This document shows positions 1 through 8,177 of a stretch of 64,000 bases of DNA, in pieces. The position numbers and the translations under genes are program-made. The notes under the pieces are model-generated. The model was not told the origin of the DNA, did no database searches, and worked only from the letters and a program-made list of their open reading frames with translations. Where the stretch lies: the NCBI RefSeq assembly GCF_004362515.1, contig NZ_SNXU01000001.1:2170001-2234000 (forward strand). The letters run 5' to 3'. This stretch comes from Actinokineospora alba (GTDB lineage Bacteria; Actinomycetota; Actinomycetes; Mycobacteriales; Pseudonocardiaceae). How positions within the stretch are numbered: position 1 is the stretch's first letter; each line of letters begins with the position of its first letter.

Positions 1-412
1 CGACTCCAGCCGCCGTCCGAGCCCGCTCCAGGGCCTGGAGCGCCTTGATCCGCACTTCGTGAGTCTCCGCCCCGGCGTTGTCCAGGAACGCGTTGATGGC
101 GGTGTTGAGCTTGGCCGCGTCGGCCTTCACCTTCAGCGCCGCGTCCTTGGCCGCGGTGGCCTCGGCGGGCGTCTTCGCCGCCACGGCCGCGTCCTTGGCA
201 GCCTTCGCCGCGGCGGCGATCGCGATGCTGGCGTCCTCGAACTCCTTCGCGGCCTTCTCGCCCGGCGTCGGCTCCACCTGAGTGGTGCCCTCTTGCGCGG
301 TTCCCGCGGGCGCGACCGGCGCGGCGACAGCGATCGCGGCGGGCGTGGCCAGCAGGGCGACGGTGAGCCCGATCAGGGCAGCACTGCGCACGACACTCAA
401 AGATCTCTTCAC
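1..412 (-). CDS. Secreted Ala-rich coiled-coil protein, C-terminus off the window
   Basis: The reading frame starts at a GTG (412-410) with GGGGA six bases upstream and runs off the left edge, so only the N-terminal ~137 residues are visible. It opens with KRSLS, then a hydrophobic stretch ending near AIAVAAPVAPA, a typical Sec signal peptide. The mature part is very rich in Ala, Lys and Glu (EKAAKEFEDA, AAKDAALKVKADAAKL), with heptad-like spacing that suggests a long helix or coiled coil. An in-frame ATG six codons upstream (430) is possible but its ribosome site touches the start codon, so GTG is preferred. No enzyme motif is visible and no function can be named. It is transcribed away from the discoidin protein. 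Confidence 0.7.
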   Translation of the reverse strand, partial: MKRSLSVVRSAALIGLTVALLATPAAIAVAAPVAPAGTAQEGTTQVEPTPGEKAAKEFEDASIAIAAAAKAAKDAAVAAKTPAEATAAKDAALKVKADAAKLNTAINAFLDNAGAETHEVRIKALQALERARTAAGV

Positions 413-637
413 AGTCAATCCCCAGTTCATTCCCCAGAGACGCCATTGGCGCCGCTTTACCCGACCAAATTAACACCGTTGCCGGATTACGCTTTCGCCG
501 AGCGGATGTGAGCAGCGCGACTGTAACGGCGGGGGCCGAAGTGGAGATGTCAGCGACTTGATCCCGCGAATGGCCGATGTTTCGGGGCCGATCATGGGTT
601 ACAACGGGCATCCCTGCGAATTTCATGGAGTACGCCC

Positions 638-2569
638 ATGCGACGAGTACGCCGCACGATCACCCCTGCCCTGCTGGCCGCCGTGCTCGGCGCGGCCGTC
701 AGCACCGCGACCGCCCATGCCGCCGACAGCAACGTCGCCCTGAACAAGTCGGCCATCGGGTCGGCCGCCTGCGCGAGCACCGAGGGGCCTGCCAAGGCGG
801 TCAACGGAAGCGTGTCCGGTGGCAACGCCGACAAGTTCTGCACCAACGCGAGCGGCAAGTGGTTGCAGGTCGACCTCGGGGCGTCCCAATCCGTGTCGGG
901 CTTCGCCGTGAAACACGCGGGCAGCGGTGGCGAATCGGCCACCTACAACACAAAGGCGTTCTCCATCCAGCTTTCCGCGGACGGCAGCACCTGGTCTACG
1001 CCGGTGACCGTCACGAACAACACCGCCGCCGCCACGACCCACCCCATCACCGCCGCGAGCGCCCGCTACGCGAAGCTCGTGATCACCACGCCGACGCAGA
1101 ACACCGACACCGCCGCGCGGATCTACGAATTCGAGGTGCTCGGGTCCACGCCAACGAGCGGCAACCTCGCGCTGAACAAGGCGGCGACCGGCTCTACCGC
1201 CTGCGCGACAACCGAAGGACCAGCGAAAGCCGTCAACGGCACGGTTTCCGGTGGTAACGCGGACAAGTTCTGCACCAACGCGAGCAGCAAGTGGTTGCAG
1301 GTCGATCTAGGCGCCACGCACGCGGTGTCGAACTTCGTGGTGAAGCACGCGGGCGCCGGTGGGGAATCCGCCGGCTTCAACACAAAGGCGTTCTCGATCC
1401 AGCTCTCCGGGGACGGCAGCACCTGGTCCACGCCGGTCTCCGTCACCAACAACACCGCCGACACCACCACCCACCCGATCACCGCCGCGAGCGCCCGCTA
1501 CGCGAAGCTCGTGATCACCACGCCCACCCAGAACACCGACACGGCTGCGCGGATCTACGAATTCGAGGTCTACACCGGAGCCGCACCGCCTGCTCCTACC
1601 GTGGTCCCGGTCTTTGACCGCATCCCGCAGTTCGGCATCTACGTGAGCACCGAGCCGAACTACACCCCGCCCGCCGGCGTCCTCATGTGGAACCGCGGCA
1701 CCGAGTACGCGAAGAAGCTCACCGCGGAGGAGCAGGGCAAGCTCGGCACCGACGTCGCCCTCCGCCTGACCTACCACGCCCAGTGCGACAACTACGACCG
1801 CTTCGGCTCGATCTTCTACATCAGCATGCCCAAGGGCCAGGTGCCGACCGCGACCACGCCGCGGGTGACGCTGCAGGACTTCATCACCCCGTTCAGCGAC
1901 TACTGGCAGGGCACCAAGGCCACCCGCGTCTACCCGGACGCGCCCATGGCCGCCTACGCGGGCGCCCTGTCCGACCCGAACCGCGACGTCTACCTCGGCA
2001 TCAGCGGCGGCTCGAACCCGTACGCGCAGGACGCCTGCTCGAACCGCCCGGTCGACGCCGCGTTCAAGGCCGTCGGGTTCACCTACTCGCTCGCGCTGGT
2101 GTCGACCCCGTCGACGGTGGCGGGCGACCGGGACGTAACCAGCGCCCTGTCGCGCTTCGAGATCAAGACCAACACCCACACCACCCAGTCCATGTCGAAC
2201 ACGGCCGCGACCGGCAAGGGCACGCTCGCGGTGAGCATCGCGGGCTACGGCGCCGCGTCGGGCGGCGAGGAGTACTCCAAAACCACCGTCACCCTCACCG
2301 CGCTGGGCAGGCAGGTCGGCCAGTTCTCCACCGGCGTGGACTGCGCCCAGTACGAGCAGTACAGCCCCGACGGCAACCCCGGCATCTTCCGCAACAACCT
2401 CACCACCAACCCCCGCAGCTGGTGCCCGGGCGCGCTGGTCGAGACCCGGTTCTTCGACCTGGGCGACATCTCCGACCAACAGGTGGCGGTGACCATCGGC
2501 ATCAACCGCCCGGTCCCGTTCGTCGGCGACTCGAACTACCGGACCAGCGTGAGCCTGATCGAGCGGTGA
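638..2569 (+). CDS. Secreted protein with two tandem discoidin (F5/8 type C) domains
   Basis: 643 residues. Residues 1-28 form a signal peptide (basic RRVRR start, hydrophobic core, cleavage near AHA|AD). Two consecutive F5/8 type C-like carbohydrate-binding domains follow at about residues 30-170 and 174-315, each beginning NLALNK/NVALNK, containing KWLQVDLGA and ending RIYEFEV. They are nearly identical, a recent internal duplication also obvious in the DNA. The remaining ~320 residues have several Cys and a predicted beta-rich composition but no motif I recognise. These domains usually bind glycans on cell surfaces or polysaccharide. No catalytic residues can be assigned, so this is an exported binding protein of unknown target. 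A strong hairpin follows the stop. Confidence 0.8.
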   Translation: MRRVRRTITPALLAAVLGAAVSTATAHAADSNVALNKSAIGSAACASTEGPAKAVNGSVSGGNADKFCTNASGKWLQVDLGASQSVSGFAVKHAGSGGESATYNTKAFSIQLSADGSTWSTPVTVTNNTAAATTHPITAASARYAKLVITTPTQNTDTAARIYEFEVLGSTPTSGNLALNKAATGSTACATTEGPAKAVNGTVSGGNADKFCTNASSKWLQVDLGATHAVSNFVVKHAGAGGESAGFNTKAFSIQLSGDGSTWSTPVSVTNNTADTTTHPITAASARYAKLVITTPTQNTDTAARIYEFEVYTGAAPPAPTVVPVFDRIPQFGIYVSTEPNYTPPAGVLMWNRGTEYAKKLTAEEQGKLGTDVALRLTYHAQCDNYDRFGSIFYISMPKGQVPTATTPRVTLQDFITPFSDYWQGTKATRVYPDAPMAAYAGALSDPNRDVYLGISGGSNPYAQDACSNRPVDAAFKAVGFTYSLALVSTPSTVAGDRDVTSALSRFEIKTNTHTTQSMSNTAATGKGTLAVSIAGYGAASGGEEYSKTTVTLTALGRQVGQFSTGVDCAQYEQYSPDGNPGIFRNNLTTNPRSWCPGALVETRFFDLGDISDQQVAVTIGINRPVPFVGDSNYRTSVSLIER

Positions 2570-2573
2570 CATA

Positions 2574-2616
2574 GGGAACGGCCCCGGAGCTGGGGGTCCG
2601 CCGGGGCCGTTCTCCC
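2574..2616 (+). terminator. Terminator-like hairpin after the discoidin gene
   Basis: GGGAACGGCCCCGG (2574-2587) pairs with CCGGGGCCGTTC (2601-2612), extending to CTCCC with one bulge around a 13-nt loop. It begins five bases after the stop codon. There is no clear T tract, which is common in high-GC actinobacteria. Confidence 0.7.
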
Positions 2617-2832
2617 ACTGCATCGCCGGGCGCCGGAGATCGTTTCAGGTGGACCGGAGAAACTTTTTGACGTCCACATCGGACAGTATGTGACCTGCGG
2701 CGAATCGAGGATGACCTGCTGAAGCCCGACGCCACCGGATTGACCTCGCCCGCGGAGGCGCACGCTTCCTTCGTGGCATCTGAGGTTCGGTATTGTGCCT
2801 GAGCGAGGTTCGCCATCCGATCGAGACGTGGG

Positions 2833-3519
2833 GTGTCGTTTGTGGCTGCCGTTTTCATTCTTCTAGGCGCTGTGATCGGGGCGGCGGTCGGTGTCGTAGG
2901 AAATTGGGTGGCAAAGCCGGCTTGGAAAGAACGAACGAAAGTTCTTGTTCTTGTCGTACTTGTCGCGGCGGGAGCATTGGTCGCAGTTGTCGCTGATGCC
3001 GTGGGCGGCGCGTCCGACCACCTCGCAACACCAAGCCAGGCCGACGCTCAGACGCCCAGCCAGGCGCCGACGACGCCTTCGGCGCCCGTCACCACCACGA
3101 CCGCCGCGACTTCACCTCCCGCACCCAGTTGGGTCGTCCTACATCCATTCGACGATTTCGAGATGGATTCCAAGAGTTGCAGTGATGGTGACGCCGGCTC
3201 CTTCAACATCGACGAGTTCGCACCCAATTATCAGCTGGGAACGTTGGAATTCGACGACTGCGGGGACGCCGTCCTCGGCCTTACTCTCGGCCGCAAAGGT
3301 AAGTATCTGAACAAGGCGCCGACGACGCAGCCGAGTCCTGAGGACTGTGAGAGTGAGGCCAAGCGCAGTTCGCGGAGCAAGTTCCCGGTGGAGGACATCG
3401 TGGCCGGACAGTCAGCCTTCTGCGTGGTGTCGGCCAAGGGCAACGTCGCCTGGATTCTCGTCGCGTCGAAAGCCTCGAAGGTTCTCGGGCTCAAGGTGAT
3501 CGTGTGGTCCCGCAACTGA
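2833..3519 (+). CDS. Hypothetical membrane-anchored protein with extracytoplasmic Cys-containing domain
   Basis: 228 residues from a GTG start. Two hydrophobic segments (about residues 3-24 and 37-57) are followed by a Thr/Pro/Ala-rich linker (about 62-98) and a C-terminal globular domain of ~125 residues with four Cys. The composition (helical anchor, low-complexity TP linker, Cys-paired domain ending in an FCVV...WILV strand) resembles many actinobacterial surface proteins, including the septum-formation-like proteins at 54.9-56.6 kb, but no specific family match is evident. Codon use is less extreme in the first 150 bases than in the neighbours. It sits alone between the discoidin gene and the PIG-L gene. 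Function unknown. Confidence 0.65.
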   Translation: MSFVAAVFILLGAVIGAAVGVVGNWVAKPAWKERTKVLVLVVLVAAGALVAVVADAVGGASDHLATPSQADAQTPSQAPTTPSAPVTTTTAATSPPAPSWVVLHPFDDFEMDSKSCSDGDAGSFNIDEFAPNYQLGTLEFDDCGDAVLGLTLGRKGKYLNKAPTTQPSPEDCESEAKRSSRSKFPVEDIVAGQSAFCVVSAKGNVAWILVASKASKVLGLKVIVWSRN

Positions 3520-3583
3520 TCACGGTCGGGGTGACCCTGTGCGTGCCGACGAACTGTCGGACAGATCGATTACCTTCGATGTC

Positions 3584-4372
3584 ATGGCTACATTGGTGTC
3601 GTTCCACGCCCACCCGGACGATGAGTGCATCTCCTGCGGTGGGGTCATGCGCAAGGCCGCCGACGAAGGCCACCGGGTCGTTCTCGTAGTGGCGACCCGG
3701 GGCGAGTTAGGCGAGGTCCCCGACGGTTTTCTCAGTGAAGGCGAATCCCTCTGGCAGCGGCGGGTCGAGGAGACTCACGCCGCCGCCGAGATCCTAGGCG
3801 TGTCCCGCGTCGAGTTCCTCGGCTACCACGACTCCGGGATGATGGGCGAGCCCAGCAACGACGCGGAGGGCTCGTTCTGGACCGCCTCGGTCGAGGAGGC
3901 CGCCGACCGGCTGGCCAAGATCCTCGTCGAGGAGAACGCCGACATCCTCACCATCTACGACGACTTCGGCGGCTACGGCCACCCCGACCACATCCAGGTC
4001 CACCGGGTCGGCAAGCGCGCCGCCGAGCTGGCGGGCACCCCCAAGGTCTACGAGGCGACGATCAACGCCGACCTGATCCGCCGCGGCCGCGAGGAGGCGG
4101 AGGCCCGGGGGGAGACGGGCTTCGGGCCGCCCGCGGACATGAAGATCGGCAAGCCCGAATCGGAGATCACCGCCGCCGTCGACGTCTCGGCGTACCTGGT
4201 GACCAAGCGGGCCGCGATGCGCGCGCACGCCAGCCAGATCAGCGAGGAGTCGTTCTTCCTCGCCATGCCGGATGACGCCTTCCTGGGCGCGTTCGGCGTC
4301 GAGTGGTTCATCCGCGAGGGCCAGGGCCCGGGCATCACGGAGAAGGACCTGTTCGCTGACCTGACCGGGTGA
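3584..4372 (+). CDS. PIG-L family deacetylase (Mca/MshB-like)
   Basis: 262 residues. The metal-binding signature AHPDDE lies at residues 9-14 and the second conserved element GHPDH around residue 130, both diagnostic of the PIG-L/LmbE zinc-dependent de-N-acetylase fold. In actinobacteria this family includes MshB (mycothiol synthesis) and Mca (mycothiol S-conjugate amidase), which act on GlcNAc-inositol substrates. The sequence after the first motif (CISCGGVMRKAADEG) differs from classical MshB and Mca, so the exact substrate is not assigned. The start is the ATG at 3584, which places the conserved strand LVSFHAHPDDE at the N-terminus; an upstream in-frame start at 3539 would add an unconserved leader. 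It is monocistronic between unrelated genes. Confidence 0.8.
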   Translation: MATLVSFHAHPDDECISCGGVMRKAADEGHRVVLVVATRGELGEVPDGFLSEGESLWQRRVEETHAAAEILGVSRVEFLGYHDSGMMGEPSNDAEGSFWTASVEEAADRLAKILVEENADILTIYDDFGGYGHPDHIQVHRVGKRAAELAGTPKVYEATINADLIRRGREEAEARGETGFGPPADMKIGKPESEITAAVDVSAYLVTKRAAMRAHASQISEESFFLAMPDDAFLGAFGVEWFIREGQGPGITEKDLFADLTG

Positions 4373-4452
4373 CTTCGGCGACAACCTGAGTGACCTGCGC
4401 TTTCTTCGCTCGTTGTGGTACACCAGAGATCCCAATGAGCCTGGAGGCCGCC

Positions 4453-5220
4453 ATGGACGACGATCGGCGCGCGCTTGCCTCCGCCAACGGGTCCGACCCG
4501 ACCGCCGAGATGGTCGACCGGGCGGGTCGGGCCCTCGGGTGGCTCTATCGCAGCGGGTGGCAGGTCGCACGGCGGCTGCCGGGCGGCGAGGTGGCCGAGC
4601 GGCAGGTGCAGAAGGTCGAGGAAGCGATCGTGGCCGAGGTGCGCAAGCACCTGGAGCCGCTGCCCGACCCGGAGCCCCGGCAGATCGAGGCGGCCAGGGT
4701 CCGGGAGCCGATGCGGCTGGCGATGGCGCAGCTGCTGGAGCGGTCGGTCACCGACAGCAAGGACGCCGCCCGCGACCACTACTTCGAGTCCGTCCTGCGC
4801 CAGCTGCTGCCCGACGAGGCGCGGATCGTCTCCGCGCTGTCCGACGGCACGGTCTTCCCGCTGATGCACCTCGCCGCGCGGACCGCGCGCGGCGGGGCGC
4901 CGCGGTTCGTGCTGGAGAACGCGTCGACGGTCGGCCGGGTCGCCGGGGTGGTCCAGCCGGGTCTCGTCCCGCTCTACGTCGGCAGGCTGCTGCGGTTCGG
5001 GCTCGTCGAGGTCGGTGAGGAGGACCCGACGCTCGGGGTGGCCTACGAGATGCTGCTGACCGACGACCGGGTCCGCGCCGCCGAGGACCGGGCGAAGGCG
5101 CAGAGCCGGTTCGGCGCGAAGGCGATCCGGCTGACCCTGCGGATCTCGGAGCTGGGCGCCCAGTTCTGGGCGGTCTGCGACCCGAGTGCCCGCGGCCTGA
5201 CGCTCGGCGAGCGCCGATGA
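4453..5220 (+). CDS. Abi-alpha / DUF4393-like protein
   Basis: 255 residues, mostly helical, starting at the ATG preceded by GGAGG (4443-4447). The central segment (ARIVSALSDGTVFPLMHL, then a long amphipathic region and LVPLYVGRLLRFGLVEVGEE) matches my recollection of the Abi-alpha (DUF4393) family, named after a phage abortive-infection protein but widespread in actinobacteria as a presumed housekeeping gene. No transmembrane segment or catalytic motif is evident. The stop overlaps the start of the DUF445 gene by 4 nt (ATGA), so the two are almost certainly translationally coupled and may act together at the membrane. Assignment is from the pattern alone. Confidence 0.6.
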   Translation: MDDDRRALASANGSDPTAEMVDRAGRALGWLYRSGWQVARRLPGGEVAERQVQKVEEAIVAEVRKHLEPLPDPEPRQIEAARVREPMRLAMAQLLERSVTDSKDAARDHYFESVLRQLLPDEARIVSALSDGTVFPLMHLAARTARGGAPRFVLENASTVGRVAGVVQPGLVPLYVGRLLRFGLVEVGEEDPTLGVAYEMLLTDDRVRAAEDRAKAQSRFGAKAIRLTLRISELGAQFWAVCDPSARGLTLGERR

Positions 5221-6452
5221 ACGCGATGCTGCAGGACTTCCAGACCAACTGGATGGTCTACGCGTCGATGCCGCTGATCGCCGCCCTGATCGGCTACGTC
5301 ACCAAGCTCGTCGCCATCCGGATGATGTTCCAGCCGCTGGAGTTCGTCGGCAAGAAGCCATACCTCGGCTGGCAGGGCATCGTGCCGCGGCGGGCCGCCC
5401 GGATGGCCAGCATCGCCGTCGACACGATGACCGACCGGCTGATCTCGGCGAGCGAGGTGATGGGCAGGCTTGACCCGGAGCGGGTGGTCAAGGAGATCGA
5501 GCAGCCGCTGCTCGCCGGGGTCGAGGAGATCGCCGCCGAGATCGCGCAGGAGTTCCAGCCGGGGCTGTGGGAGAACCTGCCCGAGCAGGTGCGGAGCCGG
5601 ATCGTGCGGCACATCCAGGCCGAGGCGCCGGGTGTGGTGGCCTCGCTGCTGGAGACGGTCAAGAACGACGTCGACGCCGTGTTCGACCTCAAGGACATGG
5701 TCGTCACCAACCTGGTGCGCGACAAGGCGCTGCTCAACCGGATCTTCCAGCACGCGGGCCGCAAGGAGTTCCAGTTCATCGCCCGGTCCGGCATCGTGTT
5801 CGGCTTCGTCATCGGCTTCGTGCAGATGTTCGCCTGGGCGGCGCTGAAGAACCCGTGGGTGATGCCGATCTTCGGCGGCCTGACCGGGTGGTTCACCGAC
5901 TGGCTGGCCCTGAAGATGATCTTCAATCCGAAGAAGCCGACCCGCTACCTCGGGATCTTCGAGTGGCAGGGCCTGTTCCTCAAGCGCCGCAAGGAGGTCG
6001 CCGCGGACTACGGCGACCTGATCGCCCGCGAGATCATCACCCCGAAGAACGTCATGGAGGCGGTCCTGCGCGGGCCGCTGTCGGACCGGCTGTTCGCGCT
6101 GGTCGCCGCCCAGGTCCGGACCGTGATCGACAAGCAGTCCGGTCCGGCCCGGCCGCTGGTGATGCTGGCCGTGGGCAGCGGGCGCTACCAGGCGATCAAG
6201 AACAGCATCGCGGAGAAGGTCATCGCCCGACTGCCGGAGACGATGACCCACATCGAGTCCTACGCCGAGGACGCGATGGACATCCGCAACACGCTGGTCA
6301 CCAAGATGCAGGAGATGTCGGAGGACGAGTTCGAGGAGCTCATCCGGCCCGCGTTCGAGCAGGACGAGTGGATCCTGATCACCGTCGGCGCCGTCCTCGG
6401 CTTCTGCGTGGGAGAACTGCAGGTCATCCTCGTCGAGAACCTCGCCCACTGA
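5217..6452 (+). CDS. DUF445 family membrane protein
   Basis: 411 residues. Hydrophobic segments lie at about residues 14-32, 186-218 and 384-404. The internal repeat typical of DUF445 is visible: GYVTKLVAIRMMFQP...LGWQGIVPRR near the N-terminus and GWFTDWLALKMIFNP...FEWQGLFLKRR in the second half. Between the membrane segments lie long charged helices (EEIAAEIAQEFQPGLWE). The family is uncharacterised biochemically. The ATG overlaps the stop of the upstream Abi-alpha-like gene (ATGA). The pairing suggests a shared membrane-associated role. Confidence 0.85.
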   Translation: MNAMLQDFQTNWMVYASMPLIAALIGYVTKLVAIRMMFQPLEFVGKKPYLGWQGIVPRRAARMASIAVDTMTDRLISASEVMGRLDPERVVKEIEQPLLAGVEEIAAEIAQEFQPGLWENLPEQVRSRIVRHIQAEAPGVVASLLETVKNDVDAVFDLKDMVVTNLVRDKALLNRIFQHAGRKEFQFIARSGIVFGFVIGFVQMFAWAALKNPWVMPIFGGLTGWFTDWLALKMIFNPKKPTRYLGIFEWQGLFLKRRKEVAADYGDLIAREIITPKNVMEAVLRGPLSDRLFALVAAQVRTVIDKQSGPARPLVMLAVGSGRYQAIKNSIAEKVIARLPETMTHIESYAEDAMDIRNTLVTKMQEMSEDEFEELIRPAFEQDEWILITVGAVLGFCVGELQVILVENLAH

Positions 6453-6498
6453 CCCCGCGGGGGTGCGGGGTGTGGCGCACGCAACTACGGTCGGGCGT

Positions 6499-7527
6499 AT
6501 GGCCTATGTCGCGTCGGACGACCGGTATGACCGCATCCCCTACCGGCGGTGCGGTCGCAGCGGGCTGAAACTGCCCACCGTCTCCCTCGGGCTCTGGCAC
6601 AACTTCGGCGACGACCAGCCGCACGAGATCGGGCGGACGATCCTGCGCCGCGCGTTCGACCTCGGCGTCACCCACTTCGACCTGGCCAACAACTACGGCC
6701 CGCCCTACGGCTCGGCGGAGCGCAACTTCGGCCGCGCGCTGGAGCGCGAGTTCGGCGCCTACCGCGACGAGCTGGTGATCTCCACGAAGGCCGGCTACGA
6801 CATGTGGCCCGGCCCCTACGGCGAGTGGGGGTCGCGCAAGTACCTGCTGTCCTCATTGGACCAGTCGCTCAAGCGCATGGGCCTGGACTACGTCGACATC
6901 TTCTACTCCCACCGGTTCGACCCGGACACGCCGCTGGAGGAGACCGTCGGCGCGCTCGCGAGCGCCGTGCAGCAGGGCAAGGCCCTCTACGTCGGCGTCT
7001 CGTCCTACTCGCCGACCGCGACCCGGCAGGCGGCCGAGCTGCTGCGCGCCGCCGGGGTGCCGCTGCTCATCCACCAGCCGTCGTACTCGATGCTCAACCG
7101 CTGGATCGAGGACGAGCTGCTCGACGCCCTCGGCGACCTGGGTGTGGGCTGCATCGCGTTTTCCCCGCTGGCGCAAGGACTGCTGACCGACAAGTACCTC
7201 GACGGCGTCCCGTCGGGCTCGCGCGGCAGCCGGGACTCGTCGCTGCTGCCCGAGATGCTGTCGGAGGACAACCTGCGGCGGGTGCGTGGCCTCAACGAGA
7301 TCGCCAAGTCCCGTGGGCAGACGCTCGCCCAACTGGCGGTGTCCTGGGTGGTGCGCGACGATCGGGTCACGTCGGCGCTGGTGGGCGCCAGCTCGGTCGA
7401 GCAGTTGGAGAGCACCCTGCGGGCGGTCGACGGGCCGCCCTTCACCGACGACGAATTGGCCGAGATCGACCGGTACGCGGTGGATTCCGGCATCGACCTG
7501 TGGGAAAGCTCCCGATCATCGGGCTAG
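6499..7527 (+). CDS. Aldo/keto reductase, YghZ/AKR14-like
   Basis: 342 residues, the full length of the L-glyceraldehyde-3-phosphate reductase-like AKRs. The catalytic tetrad is recognisable: Asp in HFDLANNYG, Tyr in the same motif, Lys in ISTKAGYD and His in FYSHRFDP. The N-terminal MAYVASDDRYDRIPYRRCGRSGLKLP is typical of this subgroup. The ATG at 6499 lies close to the preceding DUF445 stop (47 bases), so co-transcription is possible. It likely reduces small aldehydes with NADPH in the cytoplasm; the real substrate is not evident. A short hairpin, CCCGATCATCGGG (7511-7523), overlaps the 3' end. The ectoine operon begins 140 bases downstream. Confidence 0.88.
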   Translation: MAYVASDDRYDRIPYRRCGRSGLKLPTVSLGLWHNFGDDQPHEIGRTILRRAFDLGVTHFDLANNYGPPYGSAERNFGRALEREFGAYRDELVISTKAGYDMWPGPYGEWGSRKYLLSSLDQSLKRMGLDYVDIFYSHRFDPDTPLEETVGALASAVQQGKALYVGVSSYSPTATRQAAELLRAAGVPLLIHQPSYSMLNRWIEDELLDALGDLGVGCIAFSPLAQGLLTDKYLDGVPSGSRGSRDSSLLPEMLSEDNLRRVRGLNEIAKSRGQTLAQLAVSWVVRDDRVTSALVGASSVEQLESTLRAVDGPPFTDDELAEIDRYAVDSGIDLWESSRSSG

Positions 7528-7667
7528 TCCGTTAACACGGTGTCAGCGGGCCGCACAACCGTGATGTTGTCCTCCTCACGGGGGTATTCACGAAACCGCT
7601 GGTTAACCGGTCGCGCGCCGATCGGCCATCCGGTCTGCCTGAAACGACCCTGTTACGTTGCCTTGGC

Positions 7668-8177
7668 ATGTCGGGAAAACGGGTACGCGAGGAGATCGGC
7701 GCACCATCCATAGCGGATGGCGCGGCGATCTGGAGAATCGCGCGTGATTCACGCGCGCTCGACCTCAATTCGTCCTATGCCTATCTGCTGTGGTGCCGGG
7801 ATTTCGCCCAGACCTCCGCTGTCGCTCGCATCGACGGCCAAGTGGTGGGTTTCGTCATCGGATTCTTGCGGCCGGAGTGCCCGGACACGGTCGTGGTGTG
7901 GCAGATCGCCGTCGACGAGTCGCAGCGCGGGTCGGGTCTCGGTGGTCGGCTACTTGATCACCTGATGGCTCGCGTCGCAGCTCAGGGGGTGTGTCGTCTG
8001 GAGACGACGATCACCGCGGACAACGCCGCCTCGATCGGCCTGTTCGCCTCGCTGGCGCGGCGCCACCACGCGCGACTGGGGCGCAGCGAGTTGTTCAGCG
8101 CGGATCACTTCCCGGATGACCACGAGGCTGAAGACCTTTACCGAATCGACTTTCCGAACGGGGATGGAGAGCAGTGA
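7668..8177 (+). CDS. ectA: L-2,4-diaminobutyrate acetyltransferase
   Basis: 169 residues, GNAT fold. It transfers acetyl from acetyl-CoA to the 4-amino group of L-2,4-diaminobutyrate, the second step to ectoine. The acetyl-CoA loop is the QRGSGLGGRLL segment, and the N-terminal IARDSRALDLNSSYAYLLWCRDF is characteristic of EctA. First gene of the ectABCD operon; its stop overlaps the GTG of ectB (GTGA). The start ATG has little Shine-Dalgarno complementarity (CCTTGGC precedes it) and a TGTTACGTT motif ends only about ten bases upstream, so a very short leader or leaderless mRNA is possible. Expression of such operons is usually osmotic-stress induced. Confidence 0.95.
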   Translation: MSGKRVREEIGAPSIADGAAIWRIARDSRALDLNSSYAYLLWCRDFAQTSAVARIDGQVVGFVIGFLRPECPDTVVVWQIAVDESQRGSGLGGRLLDHLMARVAAQGVCRLETTITADNAASIGLFASLARRHHARLGRSELFSADHFPDDHEAEDLYRIDFPNGDGEQ

